Shown here piece by piece: positions 42,995-54,054 of a stretch of DNA of 64,000 nucleotides (position 1 is the first letter of the stretch; every line of letters starts with the position of its first letter). Origin of the DNA: Gari tellinella (lineage: Eukaryota > Mollusca > Bivalvia > Cardiida > Psammobiidae). The notes beneath the pieces are model-generated. The model did no database searches. It was not told where the DNA came from and was given only the letters and a program-made list of their open reading frames with translations. The translations under genes were made by a program, and so were the position numbers. The DNA is taken from contig OV277857.1 in the NCBI GenBank assembly GCA_922989275.2, positions 47,841,083 to 47,905,082 of the forward strand, written 5' to 3'.

Positions 42995-45110
42995 CCCGCA
43001 GCAATCTTTATTCAATGTTGTTTGTACTTGTGATTGTTCATAGTTATGAGAAGCAAGTGTTTCGATGTCATCGTGATTTATTTTCTCATTTTAACAGTGA
43101 GTGTCCCTTATAAGTATTTCCCTTAATGTTTATAACAGTGTTGTACTTTTAGAAAGGGGATTTGTTACTTTTTCATTCAGTCTCAGAGCAGTGCAGTGAC
43201 ATCGTCTTTGCGTACAGTAGGGGAGACCGGGGCTAGTCCGGCCCCATTTGCAAAAAATAACAATTTTCCAGTGGTTATTAAAGATGGCTATCTGAAAACT
43301 ATATATGCAATTAAGGCATAATGGGACCGAAGTAGCCACAGTATACTGCGCCGCGCGTCTCCTGTCGATATGGGGAAATATTAAATTACAGATCTCGGGT
43401 CAAGAAGGCCGAACTTGCCCCGCATTGGGGCAAGTCCGGTCAACCCATGGGGCAAGTTCGGCATGTAGACACTGTTCAGAGCTATTGTTATATTTCGTAG
43501 AACTAGCTTGTAGGAGGGGTGTAATACAAGTACAGTTATTATATAATCATAATGTAGGTTTAATACTTCAACTAGGAACTTTGCTAAAGATTCATCAGTC
43601 CCTTACAAACAATGTAGACCCAGAACACTGTTTACAAAAGAGATCATGTTGTGTATGTAAACAACACAAAATCATTTGCAAAAGGTGCAGACGCCTAATT
43701 ACTGTTGTCTGACCCGGATCTACATTGTTAACCATGAACTGATAAATAGTTGCCGCAAAAAATCTTTAATCTTGATCACGTACAAAACATTTAAAATTCT
43801 ATAAGCGTGTAATAACAGTGCAAAGTTGGGCTGATCGCGATGTCTGAAATATCACTGCTAAAATATCGGTCCGATATCGATAGTCGATACTGACCGATTT
43901 CTACCACATACGTTTGTAACATTTAAATTATATACAGTACAAGAGAAAACTTCTCATCTAAACAATAATAACGTTAGTTACAAACGCATGTTACTTTTAT
44001 CTGCCTCTATTCTATGTCTGAATTGCAATTGTCCGTCCAAATAAACTTTAACCTTGGTCCACGCCCACGTCCACGCCCATGTCCACGCTAACGCCTGGGG
44101 TATTGCATTAGCTCTGCTGTTCTACAAACAAGTGAGCCAAAACACACCAAAAATACACTCGTCGATATTACCTACTATGATGGGGCACGTTCGGCTACCG
44201 GCCGAACATGCCCCAGCTCAATAGGCCGAACTTGCCCCTGACGGACGTTGCAAATACATCACGTGACACCGTCCAGTACGATGCACCGAAGGAACTCAGC
44301 AATGCGTTTTAACCAAAACGCATCGTCATACTGTAGTAGACGTAGGTATATTATAATAAAAACATCAAAACTCTGGAGAATAATAAAAACTGAAACATTA
44401 GTGAAAAATTTACTCATCAAGCTCGAAAATAAGACCCTGGTCAAAAAATATGTACGTTTCCCTTCTACGCGGCCATTGTAGTCTGACATAGAAAATATCG
44501 TCACAAGTGACGTAATAATATTGTTCGGAGCGTTTTACATTGATTCCCATGCTAATTAAAAGCATATGCCGAACATGCCCCGTGGCCGGACTAGCCCCGG
44601 TCTCCCCTAAACTTAGTGCAAGGATGAAGTCATTGTACTGGTTCTTTGGTGTGATTTTAGAACGTTTGGGTTTCAATAGTTGAACGTTAAATTTCACACC
44701 GAAAGTATGATGAGTTGTACGCTCACGTGACGTTTATACGTTTTGTATAAATAGCTAACTATCAAGTTATGCCACGACTCTCAAAATTCAATTTTAAAGG
44801 GGTGGTACCTTATTTATCAATTTCTTAGAATTTAAGTTTGATTAAAAAACTTGAAGAAAGAAGTTAAGTTAAAGTATAATTACTCTTGGTTAGCGATAGG
44901 ATCGTCTGTAGAAATAAATAAAGCATCAGATAAAAGCGCTTCGGCCTAACCTTTTTTTATTTAATTTGCCGCACGAGTGAGAGTCAATTTTAGTGTCTAT
45001 ATATTGAATTTGAGAGAAAGAGAGAAAAGAAAGGGGAAATCTAGATATTAGGATCCAGCTCCTAAGACTTGACGTGCGCTACCGCTCGGCACAAGACAAT
45101 ATAATACCTA
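42995..45110 (+). repeat. Diverged segmental duplication, copy 2
   Basis: Counterpart of 38270-39660, split at CATCGTCTTTGCGTACAGTA by the transposon 43220-44607 and continuing with ACTTAGTGC. Later shared blocks are TTTGTATAAATAGCTAACT, CAATTTTAAAGGGGTGGTAC and GCCGCACGAGTGAGAGTCAA. It preserves the empty site corresponding to the TTAA element of copy 1. Confidence 0.7.
43220..44607. mobile_element. TA-flanked DNA transposon with GGGGAGACCGGGGC termini
   Basis: TA lies on both sides (43218-43219 and 44608-44609). The ends GGGGAGACCGGGGCTAGTCC and GGACTAGCCCCGGTCTCCCC are perfectly inverted for at least 24 bases. Copies of GGGGCAAGTTCGGC and its complement recur inside both ends (near 43412, 43430, 43450, 44182, 44200, 44230, 44570), like transposase-binding iterons. 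The frame 43305-43712 has a Cys-rich end (CCVCKQHKIICKRC, i.e. CxxC-x6-CxxC) that might be a zinc finger relic; no catalytic domain was recognised. Probably a deletion derivative. Confidence 0.75.
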
Positions 45111-45395
45111 TGTACCTACCAAGCATGAACGCACACACTTGTTTTTGTGATCCTAATAGTTAGTTGTATGTGAAATTGTCAACTCTGAATGTAATTTTCT
45201 TAAAATAAAAGACTACAGTAAAACCTCTCTATTACGACCACTAAATCGAAGGCTAACTGACCGTATAACATACAGGTGACAGCTTAAAGCAAGGTGACAG
45301 TAAAACAGAAAGAGCTTTCTGTTTAACTGTCACCTTGCTTTAAGCAGTCACCTTGTGTTAACACCTCATAATTGACACAATTTAGTGGTCGTAAT

Positions 45396-46115
45396 CAGAC
45401 ATGGGGTAATTGAAATTGATAATTTACCCAACAGTTTAAAATTCATTTCATTTTGTGAAAGTACAGTGGAGAAAACGTTATTCTTTCCCAATAAACGCGT
45501 TTACGCTAAAACTATTATTTGCAGTACAAACAGTTTGGAGCCAGATCAGACGCCGGGTAACCCGGCGTCTGATCAGGCTCCAAACTGTTTGCCACCAAAG
45601 ATAAATATGAATTATCAGAATTGTCCAAATGTTGCACTTTTCTACGTTTTAGTGCTTTGCGTTTGCGTACGTTTGCGTTTAAACGGGAAAAAATAACAGA
45701 TTCTCCACTGTATTAGACAGAAATTGAAATGTTTTCTTAAAGACTTAAGATGAAAACTTTTGCTCTCAAATTCACTATAGGTGCATTGGGTAAAGGTTAT
45801 TCATCAAGCCTTACCTGTTTAAGAAAGGTGACATTTCCAATGCATAAACTTGTGCTGAATAGTAAATGACTCTTATTAGATGGCATCTCCAAAATCCTCT
45901 GATCTGGGTCTATATTGTTTGCAAAGAACTAATAAACTTGTTAGTGTAACGGTGAAAAGTAATTGTTAATTTAATTAATTAATCAGGTAAAGTACTTTTA
46001 TTTAATCATTACTTTTGGAAAAAACAGAGTAATTTAATTGGTAATTTAATTGAATTTTATTCAACTAATTGGTTATTTAATTAATTACTATGCTAAGTCA
46101 TTGACCCCATGTCTG
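45396..46115. mobile_element. 720 bp element inserted in the miniature element, hAT-like
   Basis: Termini CAGACATGGGGTAAT and ATTGACCCCATGTCTG are inverted. The eight bases on each side (GTCGTAAT and GCCCTCAT) agree at five positions, a possible decayed 8 bp duplication. The interior has a TAATTTAATTAATTAATTGG-rich region (45960-46085) and a third element nested at 45464-45710. No transposase. Confidence 0.65.
45464..45710. mobile_element. Mariner-like miniature element (CAGTGGAGAAA type) with perfect-type family-1 hairpin
   Basis: TA flanks at 45462-45463 and 45711-45712. Ends CAGTGGAGAAAACGTTATTC and ..ATAACAGATTCTCCACTG. The centre 45527-45591 is a 65 bp hairpin: CAAACAGTTTGGAGCC.GATC, AGACGCCGGG, TAA, then complement. 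It is the best preserved member of a family also seen, damaged, at 37216, 37970, 46575 and 58870. Confidence 0.82.
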
Positions 46116-46574
46116 GCCCTCATAGAGAGGTTTTACTGTATTTTTATTGAAATAAAAGACTGATTAAACTTGTTCAGCATTTGTATTGTTCACTCGTATC
46201 TTTCAGAGAATTAAATATTTAAGAAATATCGACTCTAGTAAGATAAACCCTTCTTATATTAGGCTAACTGATAAATCGCGTTCGTTTGTGATCTATAATA
46301 TATTTTTGTGTATATATTGTTTTCGTCTTGCGATGTAGAATGTAGTAACACGAACTTAGAGTAATGATGGAATTCGCATTTGTTCTTGAACATAGAGTAG
46401 AAAACACGTTATTCTTTCCCGTTTAAACACAAACGAAACGCACTCAAATTCAGAAGATTTTTTTTTTTTTTTTTAAAAATATCTAAGTTACTTTTTAGAC
46501 TCAACCTTACATTGTTCAATGCTGTTGTTACCAATGTAAAGCGGTTCAACACTGTTTAGCCCCCGAAAGCAATT

Positions 46575-46740
46575 ACAGTGGATAAAACGTTGTTATTTTC
46601 CAAAGAAGGCGTTTATTTCAATTGCAATTATTTCGATCAGACACCGGGTAACCCGGTCTCTGATCAGGCTCAAAACTGTTTACCACTCAGATTAAAATAA
46701 ATAGTTATACCGGCGTTACCCGGCGTCTGATCATTTGTCA
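46575..46740. mobile_element. CAGTGGAGAAA-type miniature element, fragment with one and a half hairpins
   Basis: Starts TACAGTGGATAAAACGTTG and has the hairpin GATCAGACACCGGGTAACCC-GGTCTCTGATC (about 46634-46665) followed by GGCTCAAAACTGTTTACCAC. A second half-hairpin GTTACCCGGCGTCTGATCA follows at 46716-46734. The stem here shows ACC/GGT where other copies have GCC/GGC. Confidence 0.6.
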
Positions 46741-47151
46741 TTCTACAACATTATCAGATTGCTAAGAAAAAAGTATTTCAGCAAAGTTTATATTATGATT
46801 ATCAAGTAATGATGATAGTATTAAAAAATAGTAAAATTGACAGAGAAATCTGTATGTTGCTATTGCAACCTGCTACAAGAAAATCTCAAATAGCAATTTA
46901 ATTGTTGTACAATTAGAATAGCAACTGACATAATACATGTATAAATTTAGTAGAAGGGTGGCGCCATAGAAAAAATCGTCTTTCTAACTCTTATTTTGTA
47001 AGTTTGTTACATGAAATACACAAATTCATTGTTACTATACATGTACATGTATATGCTTTATTTCTGAATGAACATATATTAACAAAAGTTAATAAGCATA
47101 CGACAGTACAAGGTCTTCTTATATCACCAGTGTTTCGAATGTTCAAATTCT

Positions 47152-47399
47152 GGGGCCCGTCTTACGAAACATCATACGACAAAATAGGTCGTAAGTCAGA
47201 TTCTATATATTTCAATTATAAGTTATATCTCTTTCTTTTCTAATCCTGTCTTGTTACATCTTTTTGGAATCGTCTTGAAAAGAGGATTCCAAAGAGATTT
47301 CACAAGACAGGATTAAATAGAGAAATCAAAAGTTAGATGTATTTTTAAGTTTTGACTTACGACCGTTTTTGTCGTACGACGTTTAGTAAGACAGGCCCC
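47152..47399. mobile_element. GGGGCCCGT foldback miniature element, copy 1
   Basis: Ends GGGGCCCGTCTTACGAAAC and GTTTAGTAAGACAGGCCCC. Inside these, TCGTACGAC../GTCGTAAGTCA pairs and a central TGGAATCGTCTTGAAAAG-AGGATTCCA stem. The whole unit folds back. Matches 48431-48673. The plus-strand frame through it is not a gene. Confidence 0.8.
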
Positions 47400-47822
47400 T
47401 GATGTTTAAAAATAGAATGTTTAGGGCTGAAATGTATAGTTTCTGAACGTGTGCCTTTTGCTCAATTGTTCTCCAAAATATTTATTTAGGTGTCTTTAAA
47501 ATTCCATAAATTACTTGTCGCAACATTAAATCTTGTATCAAGCAAACACTAACTTAATTAACGTGGACATCTTTTATGACAGATAGCAGAGTAATACAGA
47601 ATAAAACTAATGACAAATGTTCTTAAAGTTTTAAACTTAATGTTTTTAACTTGACGTTATTATTTCCCAATAAACGCATTTAGTACTACTCTAATTATGT
47701 CAACTGCGAACAGCTTATATTATGTTCAGTCGACGGAGATTTAAAAAAAACTTTAGAAAGTGGTCATTTTCTACATCTGATTGTACTTAATTGCATATAG
47801 TTTCGTATATTCGAGAAAAGTA

Positions 47823-48181
47823 CAGCGCTCCCTCTCTACAACGACACCCGATGGGAGACAATACTTATGTGCGTTGTTCAGAGGGATTCGTTATAGGGAG
47901 GGAAATATGTTAACTTTGCAAACAGCTTGAATCCAGATCAGACGCCGCGTAACGCGGCGTCTGATCTGGATTCAAGCTGTTTGTCACTCGCCATTAAGTT
48001 TTTTTTCTGTCAAAATGTACAATATGTTACTTTGAGAAAAACAGCAGACGACATCTTCAAGCAGACGATATTACAGCAGTATTAAAGCGTTAGACATAAT
48101 TGTATTGTTTAGGGAACTGCAGCAAGCGTCGTTGTAAGGAGGGAGTCGTTGTCGGGAGGGCCGTTGAAGGGAGGGAGCTTG
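47823..48181. mobile_element. Mariner-like miniature element (CAGCGCTCCCTCTC ends) with perfect family-1 hairpin
   Basis: TA at 47821-47822 and 48182-48183. Left end CAGCGCTCCCTCTCTACAAC and right end GTTGAAGGGAGGGAGCTTG. The centre 47919-47983 is a perfect 65 bp hairpin: CAAACAGCTTGAATCCAGAT, CAGACGCCGCG, TAA, then the complement. Unrelated in its ends to 45464-45710 but with the same type of core. A family-1 half-hairpin (GCGGCGTCTGATCAGGATCA) follows at 48217-48245. Confidence 0.8.
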
Positions 48182-48430
48182 TACTGTTTTATCTTCAACA
48201 CATACTGCATTACCTTCGCGGCGTCTGATCAGGATCACCACTGTTTGCAAATGCGCTTTATGTCGTCATTGAGAGTGGAAGGAATAAGCTCACAGCTTGT
48301 GAACAAAACGCTAGAAGTGGATTACAGTCTGCTTCTTCAAGTCATTTTTAACTGTTTTAATCTCATTAGAATCCTTGTTCTGTTCTTTGATGTCACAATA
48401 CTCCCATATACCTTCGCTTATTAGGTACCA

Positions 48431-48673
48431 GGGACCCGTTCCATAAAACTTCGTACGACAAATGTTGTCGTAAGTCAGATTTATAAAACACTCAATTATT
48501 ATTTATTTTTCCATCTAATTCTGTCTTGTGACATCTTTTTGGAATCGTCTTGAAAAGACGATTCCAAAGATGTTCACAAGTCAGGAATTTATAGAGATAT
48601 AAGAAATTAAATGTATTTTAATGTTTTGACTTACGACAACATTTGTCGTGCGAAGTTTTATGAAACGGGCCCC
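48431..48673. mobile_element. GGGGCCCGT foldback miniature element, copy 2
   Basis: GGGACCCGTTCCATAAAACT pairs with AGTTTTATGAAACGGGCCCC. Then CGTACGACAAATGTTGTCGT/ACGACAACATTTGTCGTGCG and the tip TTGGAATCGTCTTGAAAAGA-CGATTCCAA. Younger than the copy at 47152, as the stem is more complete. Confidence 0.85.
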
Positions 48674-48679
48674 CGAGTC

Positions 48680-49350
48680 GGTAGTTATTGACTTGATTTG
48701 AAGTCTACCAAAATCAACATTGTCCAACGACCAATGCATTAGCAAACGCTCACTGCTAGCAATGGACGCTTCCACTGAAAAGGTTTTTGAGCAGATCTCA
48801 TGTTTGAAGTCCCATTTCCTACCGTGTGTGTTGGCCTTTGATATGAAGCTTTTTGTCGCTGTTTTTTTTCTACTATAGCCCAAAGCTTGTGAAGACTTTT
48901 CGCTTTCTCCCTTGCATCGACATGTGTATGCAATCTCAAATTGGACATCCGCTACAGGTCGAAACCTACCTGTTGCATGATATTTGCAACATATTCTTGG
49001 TTCATTTCTAATTGTTTCTCACTCAAGTCTATTTGTGCTTGCCTTAAGTCATTGAATTGATTTTTCATTGTGTTCTTGTAAGGTGTCTTGATATTTAGCC
49101 ATGTTAATACTGTAGCCACATCACCCCTTTCAATCTTAGATGTCAGCACTGGCAGTGCTACTAGGTAGTTCATAATTCATGCAGGAAGGTATCTTGCCGT
49201 CTGGATTGTTTCCGACATAGAGAGTGTTTGCAATTCAAATTCACAGTATATACACTGTACGGAAATGTAGTCAAACATACCAGCAGGCATAACTTTCAAT
49301 TGCATGCTTGCTTTCTTACATGCACTTGCGTGCACATCTTTGACAGGGCT
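48680..49350 (-). pseudogene. Possible Mutator-like transposase pseudogene
   Basis: Three minus-strand frames are linked in the same phase by two in-frame stops (TGA at 49177-49179, TAG at 48952-48954). The middle, IMNYLVALPVLTSKIERGDV then ATVLTWLNIKTPYKNT, is reminiscent of the N.r.V.A...iG.G...l..f...LniP segment of the Mutator-type transposase domain of invertebrates. It is preceded by ISVQCIYCEF (C-x2-C). A further frame (KHEICSKTFSVEASIASSER) could be the C..N....S..ME segment. This is my reading of motifs only, and the order after the second stop is uncertain. Not functional. Confidence 0.35.
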
Positions 49351-49359
49351 ACCATAAGT

Positions 49360-49590
49360 TGACATGAAAAATCCTAAGATTTCGAAATTTGCATTTTTCA
49401 AGTGCGATTTTACGAATCGTACCTCACCCCCGTCGCCTGTTTCTAGTTTTGTTGACACATGGCTACTTAAAGCAGGCTGAAAGTAAAGTAGAATGCGCCT
49501 TGAGGCGCATTCTTCTTAACTTTCAGCCTGCTTTAAGCTACCATGTACTAGAAAAAAATCCGAAGATTTAGGAAAAATCCGGAGAAATGG
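49360..49590. mobile_element. Miniature element with family-2 hairpin
   Basis: Starts TTGACATGAAAAATCCTAAG-ATTTCGAAATTT and ends AATCCGAAGATTTAGGAAAA-ATCCGGAGAAATGGCAAC; the ends are partly inverted. The hairpin 49466-49537 pairs CTTAAAGCAGGCTGAAAGTA with TTTCAGCCTGCTTTAAG around GAATGCGCCTTGAGGCGCAT-TC. Same family as 26498-26690. Confidence 0.75.
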
Positions 49591-50019
49591 CAACCCTGCT
49601 TTGATAAGCGTCAACATTGTTTCAATATTCACTATAAAGTCTTTATTGTCATGTTACGTCCGAGAGTGTATGCTAGGATATCTGACAGTGCTCCCCGAAT
49701 TGTGTAACTGACACATCGAACGTCACTGGCTTTTTATTTGGTCAGCCGTACCAGTCTTTTAGACACTTTCCGAGCCTCCAAACTTCACCGGAACGCAAGG
49801 TAGGTGGTTTTGTCAGTCATCTTGTCAATTGGTGCTTGTGTCCTTTCTTAAACTGTGTGGCTTTCATGTGTCCGGTCCTGTCTGTGATTACCAGGCCGAT
49901 ACTTCCCCTGCAATTACAAGGAATTGTCACACACAAAATACAAGTATTGGTCCAAAACAAAAATATAGATGGTCACTGAACAGTAGATTTCAGAGAAATA
50001 TGATACCCTTGCCTATTAA

Positions 50020-50262
50020 CTCTTTCCTCCCTGAAATTTTAAATGGACAATTCCAGTTTCCATCTTAGTCTAGTCCATTTCTGACTTTAAAGGGTTGTTT
50101 TTGTCAATGTTTGGCATTGTGACAAACAGTGAAGACCCTGATCAGAGGGCTCCTTTCGGAGCCCTCTGATCTGGGTCTTCATTGTTTGCATAGGACGTGG
50201 GTACGTTTCACATGTACACTGTTTGAAAAGCACGCCTATATGCGGAACTAGGGTTCAAATAG
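50020..50262. mobile_element. piggyBac-like miniature element (TTAA-flanked), copy 2
   Basis: TTAA at 50016-50019 and 50263-50266. Nearly the same sequence as 7018-7260, with the hairpin at 50123-50189. Isolated differences include an A/C-to-G change in the right part. The stretch 50267-50895 shows no gene. Confidence 0.8.
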
Positions 50263-50895
50263 TTAAGACACTCTCAAAAGGGCGTGTCTGCAAACTAGCA
50301 TCTGGCTATTGTTTTCTGGATCTTATCTTGTTTTTCTAGTATTATATTATCTAACAATCTGTATCCAAGTAAGGAAAAATATGATTGTAGATGGTATTAA
50401 GCCTTCTTGGTCAAATAAAGCTTCAAGAATTACTTCACTTGAATTTGAATGCATATTGGTTTTGATGCAGCACATTCTGATACGTTTGTGCTTTTGTCTT
50501 GTGTTTTCACAAAAGAAATACTTTTGTGATTTAAATCAAGCATTTAGACAGCATTTGGTTGCTTGGATCTTAACAAAGGGCGGGGTTGTCCGAAATTGGG
50601 GTTTTTGCGATCAGTTTCCGAAACCCCGGCCAAATGCGAATACTATATCCAAGAGAGTAAAGAAGAAGAGCTCCCTGGTTTATTTTGTGCTTTATTTTCA
50701 TGTTATTGTTCAGTTGTACTAGAGAAAGTCTGTCTCTACATGTATTTTCAAATAGTGCCCAGTTCTAAGACTTGTTTGGGGGCGTTTTGAAGATAAGTTA
50801 TTGTCGGCCTGGGGATTTCTGAGAAAAACACCGTGAGCTGCGTCTCGGATACCCGCCAAAACTGACATCAGGAAAAGGAAGCTAGATAGCCAATT

Positions 50896-51010
50896 CAATT
50901 TCAATTCAATTCAATGTTTTATTTCCTCCATACAGGAGATATGTTGACATTATAATAAACACAAACATGACTGGTAGTATTATACATGATATATGTGACA
51001 AATTAATATT
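50896..51010 (-). mobile_element. 3' end of a non-LTR element with TTGAA-type tail
   Basis: On the minus strand CTCCTGTATGGAGGAAATAA-AACATTGAATTGAATTGAAA shows a polyadenylation signal followed by repeated TTGAA. No coding part is attached, or it is too diverged to see. 51011-51550 shows nothing. Confidence 0.5.
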
Positions 51011-51956
51011 TACAGCATAAAGATACAATATTCCCTCTCTTGAGCAGCTCTCATGTATGTTGAATTATGTTGTTAATCAAAGCAGGATATATGCCAAGCA
51101 GACAGCTCCTTCAGTGGCTTTCTGCACTGGGCATTTTCTTTATTAATCTGACACCTGTCTTAAACGGTCAGAGTCAACAGCGTTTGAATGTTGTTGAAGA
51201 GAGTTTCTACTGTATAGCCTACATGTATCACGACCCTTCTTCTAAATTCTTAGGTACGTTTAAGATTGATCAGAAGAGAGGGTGTAGTACATGTATACAT
51301 TGTACGCATTTAACGGGTCATAATTTGCCGTTGTGAAAAATTTGCCGCAACGAAATACAAGATCTACAGCAAATTATGTATTTCTCAGTAAATTGACTCG
51401 TTTTACTTACATTTATATTGTAGATGAACGGTTATATTTCATACACAATTTAAACGTAAAGAAAGAGACGATATAATCAGCGAGATAAAGTTCTGTACTA
51501 CAAGCTAAGGGAGCAAACTAAGTAGCAATCAGCGGGCAGATAAGAGTATCAAATATGTTTAGCTACGAGTACGGAGTAATAGGTACGAGTAGCGTGACAT
51601 ATGTAGAGTTGATACTAGCGTAAACATGTATTTAGCAACATAATGTATTGCTATCTCAACAAAGTAGGGAGAATAAGAGTCGAGTGTAAGGAGATACATG
51701 TACAGTAGCAAGTCGGTTATAGGCTTCATTAGTAAAGGACGAGTAGCAGATTGAGAGCAGATAAGTACAGTAGTGTAAACAGGTACGAGTATTATATAGC
51801 GGACGGGTACAAGTAGCAACATTTTATTGATAATGGTTATTATAAGATACCACACTCCTTCAGGCTAGATATAACAACTATAGTGAAAGGCTGTTCTGAG
51901 AAACTGTTTCTCGTTCATGTTATCTAACAGTGGTGGGATTGGGGATCCAAGAATCC

Positions 51957-53276
51957 TCAAGTCCAGGTAAAGTGTTCGAGTTCTGAGAGGTCGTTTGAAA
52001 AAGTTGTACCCTGATCTGTTTTAATCTGAATTTTTAAAGCTTCCCTAAGGTCGTGGGTTTTCAGACATTCGCTAAGGAAGTGTACAAGCTCCTCATACAT
52101 TGCTAAGCCGCACAATTGGCACGTTCTGTTCTCCAGTTGTGGGGCTCTGCACCATATGCTAGCTATGGTTGCCATGGTATATCTAGCCGAACTTTCTTTA
52201 AATGTATTATATACAACACATGCCTTAACGGTAGGATGCAGTATTCGAAAAAACATAAAGTCACTAGCGGTAGACATTCGCTGATCCCATAGAGCAGATT
52301 CGTTTATAGCAATTGCGTTATTGACTATGTTTTTCCACATTGGCTTTCGAGGAAGAGATTCTGAGTTAGAAATAAATGTGTTCATAATCACAGTAAGTTT
52401 GTATTTTGATAGAAGGTTGCAGACATCTGGTATGAAGCCATAAATTACTGATGCTTTATCAAGTAAGTACATGTAATATTTCCTTAAAAATATTTCTTTC
52501 GTTATGCACTGCGAAGGTAAGGTAAGTATTTTGAATAGGAATAGAAGTTTTTGTTTTTCGATAATTGAAGTTAACCTGTAGAGACCCAGCATAGATTCTG
52601 CCATGTCTGATCTTGTAGAAATTGGGAATCCTTGAATTTTCTTAGCGATGAAATGCTGAAATTTGTTTATAGCAGTAACATCGGTTTGAGTTAAATTGTT
52701 CCACAGCTCGGAACCATATACATGTAGCACAGTGGGGATTATTATCTTGTTATAGAGGTCGCATGAAACTGTTGGGTTAACTCCCTGTGGGTGAATTCCC
52801 TGACTTGCCATGGCATAAAATGCATTTTTACCTTTCTGTAATCTTGTTTCTATGCGTGAGTGCATTTTTAGGTTTGACTCCTGTAATATTCCTAGATGTT
52901 CAGCAGTTTTCGATTGTTCAATAAAGTCACTTCCAAATAGAATACTTATTTTTGGAGGGTTACGATGTTTACTAAATACTACGATGTTTGATTTTTTAGT
53001 GTTCATTTCCATGTCCCAGCTTTTGCAATACTTGTAAACAATATCGACCAGTTTTTGTACCTGTAATGGAGTTATTGCAATAAGGGATAAGTCATCGACG
53101 AATGCCGGGTTACCGCTCTGTATTGACAATATATTCGCCCCGTGACCGCTTTTCTCAAGAAGGTTAATTAACTCATCAATGTACGTGAGATAGTAAAAAG
53201 TAGAGAGTACTTCCCCTTGACGTACGCCTCGTTTTACGTTAATGACGTCTGACGTGACGTTGTTTGCTTTAACCAC
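51957..53276 (-). pseudogene. Retrotransposon reverse transcriptase, C-terminal part
   Basis: 440 codons. Begins VKANNVTSDVINVKRGVRQG, which matches the RT segment before the catalytic loop. The catalytic loop is FVDDLSL (V in place of the usual A/Y before DD). It continues with NTKKSNIVVFSK and ends in a C-terminal segment CQLCGLAMYEELVHFLSEC (C-x2-C-x8-H-x4-C finger). A one-base change in frame near 53276-53290 separates it from the preceding part. Confidence 0.85.
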
Positions 53277-53280
53277 GCAG

Positions 53281-54054
53281 TTATATTATAAGGTCTTCAT
53301 AAGATGACCGTAGAAGCCGGAGGCATTTTCCAGTTATCCCTAGACGTCCTATCTTGACAAACAGTGAGTTATGATTAATGCAATCAAAGGCGGCTTTTTG
53401 ATCGAAAAACGCTACGTAGACGTTGCTGTTACGCTCTATATTGTAGTAGATCGTTTCTTGGAGATTAAATGCCGTTGTAATGCAGCTCATGCTCTTTTGA
53501 AAGCCGTGTTGTTGTGGTGAGGGAAATTTGTATTGAAACTCTTCATTATACTTATTCATTCTATTTAGCATGACCTTTTCAAATAACTTACAGACACACG
53601 GCATTAGAGAGATGGGTCTGTAATTGTTTGCGTCTGATTTGCTTTTTCCTTTACCTTTGTATATTGGGATGATTGTGCTTGTTTTCCATGTATTTGGTAT
53701 TTGTTCGAAATGCAATATTGTGTTGAATAAAAAAGTGATTGCTGGGACAAAGAAACGACCTGCAAAACAAACATGTTCATTAAGTATTCCGTCGTGACCT
53801 GGACTTTTGTTCTTACGTAGTGCGTTAATGACGGTGTTAATTTTGCGTTCAGAAAAGGGTCTAGTGAGGTTTGTATTTAGTGAGTTGTTTTCGCGCTGCA
53901 TATATTCATTTAGTTCTTGTGTTCTAGCTGCGTTATCGTTAAAATCGGATTTAAATACGTTAGAAAAATGTTGTTGAAACCCGTTGATTACGTCTTCGTT
54001 ACTATATGACCTTTCGTTAACGTCTATACGAATTGCCGCGGGGTCTGCCTTCAT
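53281..54054 (-). pseudogene. Retrotransposon reverse transcriptase, N-terminal part
   Basis: 257 codons with INTVINALRKNKSPGHDGIL, TSTIIPIYKGKGKS, NNYRPISLMPCVCKLFEKVM, QHGFQKSMSCITTAFNL and FFDQKAAFDCINH: RT motifs 0 to 2/A in order. Stops at DLII where the one-base frame change occurs. The initiator is arbitrary since the element is truncated. Confidence 0.85.

Larger units (their letters stand above)
45216..46138. mobile_element. Mariner-like miniature element with family-3 hairpin, split by insertion
   Basis: Same family as 62798-63003. The left end CAGTAAAACCTCTCTATTAC is flanked by TA (45214-45215). The hairpin is at about 45279-45349 (GCTTAAAGCAAGGTGACAGT..CAGAAAGAGCTTTCTG, one inner repeat lost). 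The right end is cut after GTGGTCGTAAT (45395) and resumes as AGAGAGGTTTTACTG before TA (46139-46140). Confidence 0.8.

Noticed and set aside
44248..44697. Overlapping ORFs in the right part of the GGGGAGACC element
   Set aside because: Both strands give short frames crossing the terminal repeat, with no motif.
48305..48424. Frame LEVDYSLLLQVIFNCFNLIR that faintly resembles the M4 segment (D..SR..FP..F..FN) of a Cys-loop receptor
   Set aside because: The conserved SR, FP and YW residues are missing, the spacing is two residues short, no polypyrimidine tract or acceptor precedes it, and it lies directly beside a miniature element.
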